Shown here one piece after another: positions 48,772 through 57,559 of a stretch of 64,000 nucleotides of DNA. Position 1 is the stretch's first letter. Each line of letters starts with the position of its first letter. The stretch comes from Candidatus Sulfotelmatobacter sp. (GTDB lineage Bacteria > Acidobacteriota > Terriglobia > Terriglobales > Acidobacteriaceae): assembly GCA_036500765.1 (NCBI GenBank), contig DASYBM010000001.1, forward strand, positions 62,001 through 126,000. The letters run 5' to 3'. The notes beneath the pieces are model-generated. The model saw only the letters and a list, made by a program, of their open reading frames with translations, ran no database searches and had not been told where the DNA came from. The position numbers and the translations under genes were made by a program.

Positions 48772-49754
48772 GGCTGGGGATCCAAACGTCGCAAGGCGGC
48801 GCCGTGCAGCCGAACCTCATGCCTCGGAGCGGTGGCAACACATGCCAGCGCCGCGCGGACCAGCCCCGCTTTATCTTCGGCGCTGCGCATGATGGTTTGC
48901 GTACACTGCACACGCAGGCCGTTCTTGCGCAACGGTTCCGCAGCGCGCGCGTCGCGCGTGTCGCAGATCAGAACGTCCAGGAAATCTTCATAGGCCTGAG
49001 CAACGCCGGCGATCGAGCAGGGCAGTCCCTGCGCAGCCATCAAAATTCCCGCTGGACCCGCGACCGGAGCATTGCCCACGATCGGGCTGACCGCGGCGAT
49101 TTTTCCGGTCGCGCTTACCAGGGCCTCGCGAATGCCCGGTACAGCGAGAATCGGACCGATGCTGGTGATGGGATTACTGGGCGCGATCAAAACGGCGTCG
49201 GCGGATGTTATGGCCTCGATCACGCCGGGCGCGGGCTCTGCATCAGACGCTCCAGCAAAGCGCACGGAATTCACCGGATCCTGATACCAGCGCTGCACAA
49301 AATATTCTTCAAAACTCAACTCGCCTGCCGGCGTGTCGACTCGTGTCTCAACTCGCGAATCGCTCATGGGCAGAACGCGCGCTTTGACGCCAAGTTTTTC
49401 AGAAATTACCGTCGTGGCGTCAGAAAGCGTCTTGCCTTCCGCCAGCAGGCGCGAGCGCAGCAGGTGCATGGCGAGATCGCGATCGCCGGTGTGGAACCAG
49501 GTCGGCTCGCCGAGTTGTCCCATGGCTTGCAGGCAGAGAAAAGTATCGCCCTTCACGCCCCATCCGCGCTCGCGGCTGAGCATGCCGGAGAGTACATAGG
49601 TAATCGAGTCGATGTCGGGCGATACGTAGAGTCCCCACCACAGCAAATCGTCACCGGTATTGACGATAAGCGTGATCTCTTCGGCAGGCATCACCTGGCG
49701 GAGGCCGTCGACGAACTTCGCCCCGCCCGTGCCTCCGCTCAGAACGCAAATCAT
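48768..49754 (-). CDS. cofD: 2-phospho-L-lactate transferase
   Basis: 328 residues. ICVLSGGTGGAKFVDGLRQV, LIVNTGDDLLWWGLYVSPDIDSITYVLSG, WFHTGDRDLAMHLLRS and LIAPSNPITSIGPILAVPGI are diagnostic of CofD/FbiA. It transfers the activated side chain to Fo, making F420-0 or its dehydro form. Coupled by ATGA overlap to cofG upstream and by GTGA overlap to cofC downstream. Confidence 0.96.
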   Translation of the reverse strand: MICVLSGGTGGAKFVDGLRQVMPAEEITLIVNTGDDLLWWGLYVSPDIDSITYVLSGMLSRERGWGVKGDTFLCLQAMGQLGEPTWFHTGDRDLAMHLLRSRLLAEGKTLSDATTVISEKLGVKARVLPMSDSRVETRVDTPAGELSFEEYFVQRWYQDPVNSVRFAGASDAEPAPGVIEAITSADAVLIAPSNPITSIGPILAVPGIREALVSATGKIAAVSPIVGNAPVAGPAGILMAAQGLPCSIAGVAQAYEDFLDVLICDTRDARAAEPLRKNGLRVQCTQTIMRSAEDKAGLVRAALACVATAPRHEVRLHGAALRRLDPQP

Positions 49755-50944
49755 GCCGCCCTCTTTACTGCTTTCGCGAGACCATCGCGGTCGGCGGCGG
49801 CGAGTAATTTTTCAGACAATCTGCCTTCCCGAGGCGATACGGAAGAAATAAATTCCGGGTACACGGGCAGCCGTTGCCGCAAGGCCAATCGCTTGGCCTC
49901 GGTGCGCAGGCGCAACTGTTCCAGGTGCGGCCAGGGCTTTTCCGGATTGATGAAGTCAGGAGTCAGAGGCGAAATTCCTCCCCAATCGTTGATGCCGGCG
50001 TCGATCAGATCTTCATAGTCATAGTAAGGCGCAGAGAGATTGGGGGGAGCCTGAATATTCATGTTGGGTAGTAACAAGCGAGCTACCGCCACGGCGCGCA
50101 GCATTTCGCCGCGCGTGGGCTCGGGCCAGTTGGCCATAGGAATTGCTGGCTTAACGCGAAAATTCTGTACGATTACTTCCTGGATGTGGCCGTAGCGCTC
50201 ATGCAAATCGCGGATGGCGAGCAGCGTGTCCACGCGATCTTCGAGCGATTCGCCAATGCCAATCAGCAATCCGGTCGTGAACGGGACGTTCTGCTTACCC
50301 GCTTCCTCAATCGTGCGCACACGCTTGGCCGGAACTTTGTCCGGAGCGTTATCGTGAGCGGCGCCTGGAGCGAGCAAAGCGGCATTCGTAGTTTCGAGCA
50401 TGAGGCCCATGCTGGGGGAAACAGCAGCCAACCGCCCGATCCATTCAGCGCTGAGCAGACCGGGATTGGGATGCGGCAGCAGGCTGGTCTCGCGCAGCAC
50501 CAGTTCGCACATGGCTTCGAGATAGTGCAAGGTGGACTTGTAGCCGAGACGGCGCAGCGTTTCGCGCATCTCCAGGAAGAGCAGTTCGGGCTTGTCGCCT
50601 AGACTAAAGAGAGCCTCGGTGCATCCCAGTTTTTCGCCGGCGCGGGCGACTGAGAGCACTTCATCGGGAGTCATCGTGTGCGCGCCGGGATCGCCGGGAT
50701 CGCGGCGAAAGGTGCAGTATCCGCAATAGTCGCGGCAGAGATTAGTCAACGGCAGGAAGACCTTGCGCGAGTAGGTAATAACGCCGGGCTTGAAACGATC
50801 TCTTGCGGCGCAGGCGGCCGCGAGGAGCGCAGGAAGATCGTCGTCGGCGCAGCGGATCAGGCGCAGCGCGGCTTCGCGCGAGATGGGCTCGCTGCGCTGG
50901 AGAGTGGATAGCACCTCTCCGGACGTGATGGCGGTCGGAGTCAC
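49751..50944 (-). CDS. cofG: Fo synthase subunit 1 (radical SAM)
   Basis: 397 residues, first gene of the operon. The radical-SAM motif is C70-x3-C74-x2-C77 (NLCRDYCGYCTFRRD). YKSTLHYLEAMCELVLRETSLLPHPNPG and VQNFRVKPAIPMANWPEP are typical of CofG. CofG and CofH are separate proteins here, as in archaea and cyanobacteria, not fused as in actinobacterial FbiC. The promoter lies in the 68-bp gap shared with the divergent flavin reductase gene. Confidence 0.95.
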   Translation of the reverse strand: MTPTAITSGEVLSTLQRSEPISREAALRLIRCADDDLPALLAAACAARDRFKPGVITYSRKVFLPLTNLCRDYCGYCTFRRDPGDPGAHTMTPDEVLSVARAGEKLGCTEALFSLGDKPELLFLEMRETLRRLGYKSTLHYLEAMCELVLRETSLLPHPNPGLLSAEWIGRLAAVSPSMGLMLETTNAALLAPGAAHDNAPDKVPAKRVRTIEEAGKQNVPFTTGLLIGIGESLEDRVDTLLAIRDLHERYGHIQEVIVQNFRVKPAIPMANWPEPTRGEMLRAVAVARLLLPNMNIQAPPNLSAPYYDYEDLIDAGINDWGGISPLTPDFINPEKPWPHLEQLRLRTEAKRLALRQRLPVYPEFISSVSPREGRLSEKLLAAADRDGLAKAVKRAA

Positions 50945-51012
50945 AGCTGAATCGAATCATACAACGGTAGGGCATGGTAATGTAGGCGGTTGCGAGACCG
51001 GCGGCGACATCA

Positions 51013-51513
51013 ATGGGCCTGAATCCATCCGAATTCCGACGGGCGATGGGGTGCTTCGCCACTGGCGTGACCATCATCACGGTCGATCTCGAAGGTGAGG
51101 TCCACGGCATGACGGCCAACGCCTTCGCATCGGTGTCGCTCGATCCGCCGCTGGTGCTGGTTTGCGTGGATCATAGCACCCGCACTCACGCGCATCTGCA
51201 CGCCAAGAAACGCTTCGGAGTCAACATTCTCTGCGAAGATCAGCGGGCAATTTCGGAATATTACGCCCGCATCGATCGTACTCACGAGAACGCCGAGGCT
51301 GAGGCTGCCGCGCGTTTCGAGCGGACTGTTCATGGAACTCCCATGCTCGACGGATCGCTGGCCTATCTCGAGTGCAGGCTGCACTCGGCGGAAGTGGCGG
51401 GCGACCATACGATTTTTATCGCGGAGGTCGAGGATGTCGTGGTGCGCGAGGGCGGCCCGCTGCTGTTCTCTCGGGGAAAATATCGCAAGATCGGCGGCGA
51501 CGTGGAGAAGTGA
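51013..51513 (+). CDS. Flavin reductase-like FMN-binding protein
   Basis: 166 residues, FMN-binding split-barrel fold: FRRAMGCFATGVTIITVDLEG, VHGMTANAFASVSLDPPLVLVCV, GVNILCEDQRAISEYYAR and IFIAEVEDVVVREGGPLLFSRGKY. It should reduce or bind flavin in the cytoplasm. It is divergent from cofG over 68 bp, so both may share a control region. Which monooxygenase it serves, if any, is unknown. Confidence 0.88.
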   Translation: MGLNPSEFRRAMGCFATGVTIITVDLEGEVHGMTANAFASVSLDPPLVLVCVDHSTRTHAHLHAKKRFGVNILCEDQRAISEYYARIDRTHENAEAEAAARFERTVHGTPMLDGSLAYLECRLHSAEVAGDHTIFIAEVEDVVVREGGPLLFSRGKYRKIGGDVEK

Positions 51514-51589
51514 TTGCGGATCCTTGTCACATTTGGAGACCTAAAACATCTAATGATCGTTAAAATAATCATTGAAACGAGGTTGATTC

Positions 51590-52006
51590 ATGGCTGAAAA
51601 GATTGCTGAAAAAGTTGCAAAGACCGAAGCCGAGTGGAAGAAGCAGCTCACCGACGAGCAGTATCATGTCACGCGCGAAGCCGGCACGGAGTGTGCATTC
51701 ACCGGCAAGTACTGGAACACGAAAGAGCCGGGGATGTATCACTGCGTGTGCTGCGGATCACCACTGTTTGATTCGCAGACCAAGTTCAATTCCGGGACAG
51801 GTTGGCCGAGTTTCACCAAGCCCGCCGAGGGCGGCGGCGTGGTCGAGCATCGCGACACGAAATACGGCATGGTGCGCACCGAAGTTCGCTGCGCCAAGTG
51901 CGATGCGCATCTGGGTCATGTGTTTGAAGATGGTCCAGCGCCCACCGGGTTGCGCTACTGCATGAATTCAGCCGCTCTTGACCTGCGCCCCGCGGAGAAG
52001 AAGTAA
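51590..52006 (+). CDS. msrB: Peptide methionine-R-sulfoxide reductase
   Basis: 138 residues. [48 protein letters not shown] and the catalytic cysteine 124 in [18 protein letters not shown] and CAKC hold zinc. The Cys of the usual GCGWPSF word is Thr here (GTGWPSF), so the resolving reaction may differ. It repairs oxidised methionine. Start ATG 51590 is behind GAGG. Confidence 0.94.
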   Translation: MAEKIAEKVAKTEAEWKKQLTDEQYHVTREAGTECAFTGKYWNTKEPGMYHCVCCGSPLFDSQTKFNSGTGWPSFTKPAEGGGVVEHRDTKYGMVRTEVRCAKCDAHLGHVFEDGPAPTGLRYCMNSAALDLRPAEKK

Positions 52007-52009
52007 CGG

Positions 52010-52153
52010 CAGGAAGACGTGGAAAGTGGCAGCAAGACGTGGCAGCGAGACGTGGAAGAGCGGCCCTTTAGGGCCGCGTAAGCTATCCGAAATGCTGCGG
52101 GCTTTAGCCCCGGAGACAAAACAAAAAGGACACGCACGAGCGTGCCCTTTATT
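52010..52153. repeat. Composite repeat block with terminator between msrB and bactofilin gene
   Basis: First, tandem copies of GCAGCAAGACGTG / GCAGCGAGACGTG (about 52013-52058). Second, a GCGGCCC/GGGCCGC hairpin at 52059-52076. Third, a CGGGCTTTAGCCC hairpin near 52098-52110. Last, a bidirectional terminator at 52125-52150 (AAAGGACACGC, ACGA loop, GCGTGCCCTTT, one mismatch), flanked by A and T runs, which suits the convergent genes. Confidence 0.7.
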
Positions 52154-52186
52154 CCCTACTCGATAGTCGTCGCGACAACGCGCCAA

Positions 52187-52672
52187 CTACGCGCTGGCCG
52201 TCGCAGCCAGAGCCTTGGGAGCCTCAACCGGCTTTGACTGATTCTGGTTCTGCTTGCCTTCGCTGCGCACCTGAATTCCACCCTTTAACGCGGCGCCATC
52301 TTCCACACTGATGCGGACCGTCGAAATGTCTCCGCTGACCGAACCTTCACTGCGAATGTCTACACGATCGCTGCACTCGATGTTGCCGGTAACTTTGCCC
52401 ATGACCACGACTTCGCGGGCCTGGATGCTGGCATCGACCTTGCCGTTGCGGCCGATGGTGACGCGGCTCTCGGGCATAATAATTTTGCCTTCGATGCGGC
52501 CATCAATATAAAGAGCTTCGGAGCCGCTGATCTCACCCTTGATGACCAGCGTGCGGCCAATAGTAGCCTGATCGATCGGGGCGGTAACGGTTTTGACTGG
52601 GTTGAAAGCGTTGGGGTTGGGCGCCGGCGTGCCGGCCTTGGGGTTGAACGAGTTCTCCGACGACTGAAGCAT
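52187..52672 (-). CDS. Bactofilin (polymer-forming cytoskeletal protein)
   Basis: 161 residues from ATG 52672, which has a GGAAGG site; a longer frame has no support. After a flexible N-terminal tail the DUF583 beta-helix runs through TIGRTLVIKGEISGSEALYIDGRIEGKIIMPESRVTIG, VVVMGKVTGNIECSDRVDIRSEGSVSGDIST and VRISVEDGAALKGGIQ. The C-terminal tail is Gln/Lys/Ala-rich. Bactofilins form filaments involved in cell shape or polar placement. It is next to the ABC-F gene, which is probably unrelated. Confidence 0.93.
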   Translation of the reverse strand: MLQSSENSFNPKAGTPAPNPNAFNPVKTVTAPIDQATIGRTLVIKGEISGSEALYIDGRIEGKIIMPESRVTIGRNGKVDASIQAREVVVMGKVTGNIECSDRVDIRSEGSVSGDISTVRISVEDGAALKGGIQVRSEGKQNQNQSKPVEAPKALAATASA

Positions 52673-52930
52673 TGCGACCTTCCTTGGATTCCCGCGCAGC
52701 GCCCGCTCTGCGGCTCCGGACACCTGCATATGCGGTTGGTCTTGAAATTTGTGGCCCCGCCAGTTGCTGGCCACTTGGCCAACCTGAATATCGCACAGGC
52801 GTAAGCGAAGGTGAGAGATTACGGAAGATGTTGTACGCCTGCGGAGGGTGGCGGCGGAAGGACCTTTTACCGCAGAGGAACGCAAAAAAAAACATTGGAG
52901 AACTGAACCCCACCAAATCTTCGCCCACCC

Positions 52931-54997
52931 CTAAGCTTTGTCATTGCTGGAGCTCGATAACTCCTCAGAATATTCCTCCCACTCTTTCATCAACGCGGCA
53001 TGATTAGTTTTGTGCAGATCCAGTTCCTGCGCCTGGCGCTGGCTTTCCTCGGCGCTGACGAAATTCTGCAGCGCCGTTTCCAGATTCGATATGGCGGCTT
53101 CCGCGCGGCTTATATCCTGTTCCAATTCATGGACGCGATCTTCCATTTGCTTGCGCTTGATGGGATTCAGGCGTCTTTTGTTTTCTGAGGCTCGATCTCC
53201 GTTAGTCGGCTGATCGGACGTGGCCAGACCTGTCCCACTTCTCGCAACTGAAGCGAGAACTGGGGCACCCGCTGCTGCTTTGCCACCCGCCGCGTTTTTC
53301 GCGTTCTTCGCCCCCGGCACATCATCCAGCGTGGGCGCGACGTGCTGGCCGCCCTGCTTGCGCCACAGATAATCTTCGTAGTTGCCGGGGAAGACTTCGA
53401 CTCTGCCGTCGCCGACTTCGAAAACGCGCGTAGCCAGCTTATCGATGAAGTAGCGGTCGTGCGAGACGAAGACGACCGTGCCGGTATATTTCATCAGCGC
53501 GTTGAGCAGGACGTCTTTGGCGCGCAGATCGAGGTGGTTTGTAGGTTCGTCCAGTAGCAAGAAGTTCGCCGGATGCAACAGCAGCCGGAGCAGCGCGTAG
53601 CGCCCGCGCTCGCCGCCCGAGAGCACCCCGATCTTCTTGAACACGTCTTCGTCGGAGAACAGGAAACAACCGAGCAAGCTACGCAATTCGGTCTCGCCCG
53701 AACCCGGCGACGCATCGCCGAGATCGTCGAGAATCCGGGCGTCGGGATCGAGTTCTTTATATTGATCCTGCGCGAAGTAGTCGGCGTCCACGTTGTGGCC
53801 GAGACGATAATCACCCTGTGTGACCTGCTCGGTTCCGGCGAGGAGTTTGATCAGCGTCGATTTGCCCGCGCCGTTCACTCCCACCAGCGCGATCCGATCC
53901 CCGCGCTCGATCATGAAGCTGACGTTGCGGAACACTTCTTTATCGATGCCGACTTTTCCCTCACGCGTCATACTAGGATTAGTCCTGCCCGGATAGATCT
54001 TGGCCACGTCCTCGAATTCGGCCACGATGCGTCCGCTTGGCTTCGGCTGCGGGAACGAAAAATGGATTGTCTTCTCTTCCGGCGGAATCTCGATGCGCTC
54101 GATCTTTTCCAGTTCTTTAATTCTGCTCTGCACCTGCTTCGCCTTAGTCGCCTGGTAGCGAAATCGGTTGATGAACATTTCCAACTGCTCGATGCGGTCG
54201 CGCTGGTTCTTGTAGGCAGCCAGCAGTTGCTCGTTGCGCTGCGTCTTCTGGGTCAGAAACTTGTCGTAGTTGCCCGTATAGAACCAGAAACGCTTGTTCC
54301 AGATTTCGGCAATCTTGTCGACCGTGACATCCAGAAAATAACGGTCATGCGAGATCAACACAAAAGCATGCGGATAATTCTGCAAATATTCTTCCAGCCA
54401 GTTGCGCGCTTCGAGATCGAGATGGTTCGTCGGCTCGTCGAGCAACAGCATTTTTGGCTGCTGCAACAGAAGCTTGGCCAGGGCGAGGCGCATCTGCCAG
54501 CCGCCGGAAAATTCGTCGGTCAGGCGCGGCCAGTCTTCTTTGGTGAAGCCGAGGCCCATCAACACTCGGCCGACTTCGGATTCGATGGAATAGCCGTCGC
54601 GGGTGCGGAACTCGTGTTCCACTCGGTGATAGCGCTCGGCCACGGCATCATATTCGGCGCTGGTGTGGTCGAGTTCGGCCATGCTGTGGGTCAGACTTTC
54701 GAGTTCTTTCTCCATCGCCCGCAAATCGTCAAACACCGACATGCACTCGTCGAAAACGCTGCGCCCGGAGAGCGTGAGGCCATCCTGCGGAAGATATCCG
54801 GCGGATGTGCCTTTCGCGACGACGAGGCCGCCGTAGTCGAATGTGTCCATCCCGGCGAGCACTTTCATCAGCGTCGACTTGCCGGTGCCGTTGCCGCCGA
54901 CCAGGCCGATGCGGTCGCGGGGCGTGATGAGCCAGTCCGCGTTTTCGAAGAGCAGTTTGTGGCCGAAGCGTTTCCCGGCGCCGGAGAGCTGAATCAT
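52931..54997 (-). CDS. ABC-F family ATPase (Uup/EttA-like)
   Basis: 688 residues, two ABC domains without membrane spans. Walker A GGNGTGKS (34-41) and GVNGAGKS (about 375). Signature FSGGWQMRLALAKLL and LSGGERGRYALLRLL. Walker B LLLDEPTNHLDL occurs in both. A P-site tRNA-interaction linker holds helices rich in Arg/Lys/Gln between the domains. The last 75 residues form a coiled coil (KRKQMEDRVHELEQDISRAE) typical of Uup-type proteins. ABC-F proteins act on ribosomes in translation control or antibiotic protection. Confidence 0.94.
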   Translation of the reverse strand: MIQLSGAGKRFGHKLLFENADWLITPRDRIGLVGGNGTGKSTLMKVLAGMDTFDYGGLVVAKGTSAGYLPQDGLTLSGRSVFDECMSVFDDLRAMEKELESLTHSMAELDHTSAEYDAVAERYHRVEHEFRTRDGYSIESEVGRVLMGLGFTKEDWPRLTDEFSGGWQMRLALAKLLLQQPKMLLLDEPTNHLDLEARNWLEEYLQNYPHAFVLISHDRYFLDVTVDKIAEIWNKRFWFYTGNYDKFLTQKTQRNEQLLAAYKNQRDRIEQLEMFINRFRYQATKAKQVQSRIKELEKIERIEIPPEEKTIHFSFPQPKPSGRIVAEFEDVAKIYPGRTNPSMTREGKVGIDKEVFRNVSFMIERGDRIALVGVNGAGKSTLIKLLAGTEQVTQGDYRLGHNVDADYFAQDQYKELDPDARILDDLGDASPGSGETELRSLLGCFLFSDEDVFKKIGVLSGGERGRYALLRLLLHPANFLLLDEPTNHLDLRAKDVLLNALMKYTGTVVFVSHDRYFIDKLATRVFEVGDGRVEVFPGNYEDYLWRKQGGQHVAPTLDDVPGAKNAKNAAGGKAAAGAPVLASVARSGTGLATSDQPTNGDRASENKRRLNPIKRKQMEDRVHELEQDISRAEAAISNLETALQNFVSAEESQRQAQELDLHKTNHAALMKEWEEYSEELSSSSNDKA

Positions 54998-55149
54998 ATT
55001 CCTGAATTACGACTGGAATTATCGTAACAGGGGATAGAACAAGATGGCCTTGGATGTAATCGCGATTTTGCGTCAGCCCTTCTGACGTTTCGGAGATAAT
55101 CTCGTATCGCAGGGGCGTATTCTATCGGCCCGCTATCGGGGAGAATGTC

Positions 55150-55530
55150 ATGAAGATTGTGCCTGTGATCAGGTCTAGCGATTTGCAACGATCATTACAT
55201 TTCTACACCGAAGTTCTCGACTTCGAGCGCAAATGGCCTGGGCAGGGCGACCGCGAGATGGCCAACGGAGTAATCGATCTAGTTCGTGACGAGGCTGAAC
55301 TACAGCTTTCCCGTCATTCAGGAGATGGTGCCTTCGGCTCTGTCAATCGTGTGTTTGTGGACGACGTCGACGAGCGTTACTTGACCTTTCGCAGCCGCGG
55401 TCTGTGTACGACGCAACGCCCTGAGTCTCCAATTCACACCGCGCCAGTGGATCAGACGTGGGGACTGCGCGAGTTTGCGGTGACCGATCCAGACGGCAAC
55501 GGTCTCTGTTTTTGCATGCCAAAAAGATAA
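55150..55530 (+). CDS. VOC/glyoxalase-fold protein (bleomycin-resistance type)
   Basis: 126 residues: VIRSSDLQRSLHFYTEVLDFERKWPGQG, INVELQLS-type strand AELQLSRHSGDGAF, VNRVFVDDVDERYLTFRSRG and LREFAVTDPDGNGLCF. The fold is the paired beta-alpha-beta-beta-beta of glyoxalase-like proteins. Target unknown. The 3' end overlaps, antisense, the end of the ParE-like frame. Confidence 0.85.
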   Translation: MKIVPVIRSSDLQRSLHFYTEVLDFERKWPGQGDREMANGVIDLVRDEAELQLSRHSGDGAFGSVNRVFVDDVDERYLTFRSRGLCTTQRPESPIHTAPVDQTWGLREFAVTDPDGNGLCFCMPKR

Positions 55531-55751
55531 CAGCCAAAAAAGTGACTATTCCTTTGGGGATGAAGAACAAATCGGCGGCAGCGGGCGAGATAGGATGGCC
55601 AACGCCCCGGCGCTTCCGCGATAGCCGAGATCGCACGCTGAAATTCACTTTCAATCAATGCCGCTGTGGGACTTCGTTCGCTATACCAGGCAAGTGACGA
55701 TAGATACTCTCGATCGGCGGCTGGATGGAAGCGAACTGGCCTAGCTGCCAT
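55452..55751 (-). pseudogene. ParE/RelE-like toxin with eroded C-terminus
   Basis: 99 codons open. The first two thirds fit ParE/RelE toxins: VRFHPAADREYLSSLAWYSERSPTAALIESEFQRAI, EAPGRWPSYLARCRRFVLH. The expected C-terminal YRxxxxxIxIxAxxHxxRxPxYW strand pattern is missing. Instead the frame continues as PQRNSHFFGCYLFGMQKQ antisense through the VOC 3' end. I read this as a toxin whose 3' part was lost. The start overlaps the antitoxin end by 11 bp, as is usual for such pairs. Confidence 0.65.
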
Positions 55752-55971
55752 TCAAGAGAACTCTGCCCTTGCATCTAACCTCGTCCCACGGAATGGTCTT
55801 AGCCCTTCCACTCTCGACCTCTTCGAGGCGTCGGGCGATCTCTTCCTGCCATGCCAGTTCATAATCAGGATCAACGGTGGGGTCAAGGCTGTCTATTAGG
55901 CTGGACGCTAATTCTGCGCGGTCTTTGTCGGAGAGAGTCAGCGCGTGTTTGAGCAGTTCACCAGCTTCCAT
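55741..55971 (-). CDS. Addiction-module antitoxin (TIGR02574-type)
   Basis: 76 residues: HALTLSDKDRAELASSLIDSLDPTVDPDYELAWQEEIARRLEEVESG fits the small helical addiction-module component family, whose C-terminal part wraps the RelE/ParE toxin. WDEVRCKGRVLLNG is a typical end. It is upstream of and overlaps the toxin frame. Confidence 0.85.
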   Translation of the reverse strand: MEAGELLKHALTLSDKDRAELASSLIDSLDPTVDPDYELAWQEEIARRLEEVESGRAKTIPWDEVRCKGRVLLNGS

Positions 55972-56005
55972 GCATTGATTATACGCGCGCTGAAAATTAA
56001 AGGAT

Positions 56006-56557
56006 CTACGGCCACACTACATTCGCGATCGGATCCTTGGGTTGTGTGGTGGGACGGCCGTTGCGCGCTCCGCGATAGTCTCCCCAGAGTTCGCTGTGGT
56101 ACTGGATGCGTTCGAGGGCGCGGTCAATCACCGCTTCGAGTTCGTGGGTATATTTCACTTCGCGGCCTTTGGCGAGACGGCGCTTGGCCTCTTGTGCACT
56201 GAACCAGGTGGGCTTTCGATTGCCTTCATCCGGCCGCCGCATCTGATGGACCTCCATCAAAAACGCCTTGACCACAAATTCCTGTACGCCGCCGGCTTGC
56301 CAGAACACGCCTTTGGAGTGCAGGTAAAGATGAAAGTGCCGCGGTTCGATCGTGCCCAGAGCGCCAGCTTCTTCGGCGGCTTCGCGCTCCGCGGCCTGGC
56401 TGTGTGACAGCCGCGCTTCCGTCGACCCTTTAGGGAATGTCCACTTATTGCCGCCGTTGGTATTAACCAGGAGGAACTCGATCGCCGTGCCCCGCTTGCG
56501 ATAACAGATCGCAGCCACTTGCAGCGGCAAAGACTTCGCGATGCGAGCTAACCCCAT
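56006..56557 (-). CDS. Nudix hydrolase (DIPP-like)
   Basis: 183 residues. LQVAAICYRKRGTAIEFLLVNTNGGNKWTFPKGSTE leads into the Nudix box PKGSTEARLSHSQAAEREAAEEAG, with REAAEEAG intact. One upstream Glu of the usual PKGxxExxE layout is shifted. FLMEVHQMRRPDEGNRKPTWFSAQEAKRRL is the tail region of MutT/DIPP-like proteins. It hydrolyses a nucleoside diphosphate-X substrate not fixed here. Confidence 0.85.
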   Translation of the reverse strand: MGLARIAKSLPLQVAAICYRKRGTAIEFLLVNTNGGNKWTFPKGSTEARLSHSQAAEREAAEEAGALGTIEPRHFHLYLHSKGVFWQAGGVQEFVVKAFLMEVHQMRRPDEGNRKPTWFSAQEAKRRLAKGREVKYTHELEAVIDRALERIQYHSELWGDYRGARNGRPTTQPKDPIANVVWP

Positions 56558-56671
56558 TGGCAGCCTCCAGGAACCCCTGAGAACAGGTTACATGGAAGAT
56601 ATTTCACTAATGTTAACGTGCAACAAAAATTGTGCAATCGGGGAGGTTACGAAAGGGATACATGGTTCCGG

Positions 56672-57361
56672 TTATAGCCCTCGGCCATACACTGGGATGG
56701 CCGCCCCGGTTACGTCTTTTCCAGTGTCTCCTGCGAGCCACAGGATCAGGCTGGCGACCGATGCCGGTTGCACCCACTGTGATGTGTCGGCGCCGGGCAT
56801 GTCTTTGCGATTGGCCGGAGTATTCATCGTGCCAGGAAGGATAACGTTGGCGGTGATGCCGGCGTCTTTATTTTCGAAAGCGACGGTGCGTATTAGCGAC
56901 ACCAGCGCCGCCTTCGACGCGCTGTAAGCGCCAACCCCCGCACCAGGAGCCTCGGCAGCCCGGCTGCCGATGGCGATGATGCGGCCGCCTCCGGCCTTGC
57001 GCATATGAGGGATTACCGCCCGCAACATGTGGAATGCGCTGTTCAGATTCATTTCAAACATGCGCTGAAACGTCCCGTCGTCGGTATCGGCAACAGTCTG
57101 CCCTCCCGCAAAACCGCCCACCAGGTGCGCCAGCACGTCGATTTTTCCGAAGCGGACGATAACGGCGTCCGCGACCTTTTTTGCCGCTTCGAGACCATCC
57201 AGCGAAGCCGCGAGCGCGGTGAAGCGGGGATGGTCGAAGTCGGATTGCCGGATGTTGGGCGATACCCCGGTCACGGCAAAATCGGCGTTCAGGAAGGCCT
57301 TGGTGACATGAGTCCCCAAGCCACCATGGGCTCCGGTAATAAGGGCAATTCTTTCAGGCAT
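56672..57361 (-). CDS. Short-chain dehydrogenase/reductase
   Basis: 229 residues. Cofactor loop ALITGAHGGLGTHV, NxAH-type strand IDVLAHLVGGFAGGQ, and catalytic YSASKAALVSLIR. The Ser before Tyr is visible as IAIGSRAAEAPG. C-terminus GAAIPVYGRGL. NAD(P)-dependent reaction with unknown substrate. It is divergent from the FadR-type regulator over 266 bp that carry two operator-like palindromes, so it may be a target of that regulator. Confidence 0.88.
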   Translation of the reverse strand: MPERIALITGAHGGLGTHVTKAFLNADFAVTGVSPNIRQSDFDHPRFTALAASLDGLEAAKKVADAVIVRFGKIDVLAHLVGGFAGGQTVADTDDGTFQRMFEMNLNSAFHMLRAVIPHMRKAGGGRIIAIGSRAAEAPGAGVGAYSASKAALVSLIRTVAFENKDAGITANVILPGTMNTPANRKDMPGADTSQWVQPASVASLILWLAGDTGKDVTGAAIPVYGRGL

Positions 57362-57481
57362 TGGACGTAGACTTAGCGCCGGAAATCATCATAACGCCCG
57401 CATAGAGTTATTGCAGGAAAAGTCCCTAGAACTAACTTGATTGACGCTTGGAGACCACTGGCTTTGCTCCGCTGCGGATTG

Positions 57482-57492
57482 TGGTCATACCA
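57482..57492. promoter_or_regulatory. FadR-type operator-like site 1
   Basis: TGGTCATACCA matches the FadR-subfamily consensus TNGTNNNACNA at every fixed position. It lies between the divergent SDR and regulator genes. Confidence 0.55.
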
Positions 57493-57509
57493 CCAGACCT
57501 AAAGCCAAG

Positions 57510-57524
57510 AAGACCATTGGTCTT
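57510..57524. promoter_or_regulatory. 15-bp palindrome near the FadR-type regulator
   Basis: AAGACCATTGGTCTT: perfect 7-bp inverted arms around one T. It is a second candidate operator, 36 bp before a TATAAT box at 57560-57565. Confidence 0.5.
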
Positions 57525-57559
57525 TCCCAGTAGTTCGCCTATTTCCTTTGAATATGTGG

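Noticed and set aside
48720-50018. 432-codon open frame antisense to cofD and cofG
   Set aside because: Spans two well-identified genes on the other strand; composition is that of a shadow.
53573-55027. 484-codon open frame antisense to the ABC-F gene
   Set aside because: Long but composed of shadow-type sequence; the minus strand has all ABC motifs in order.
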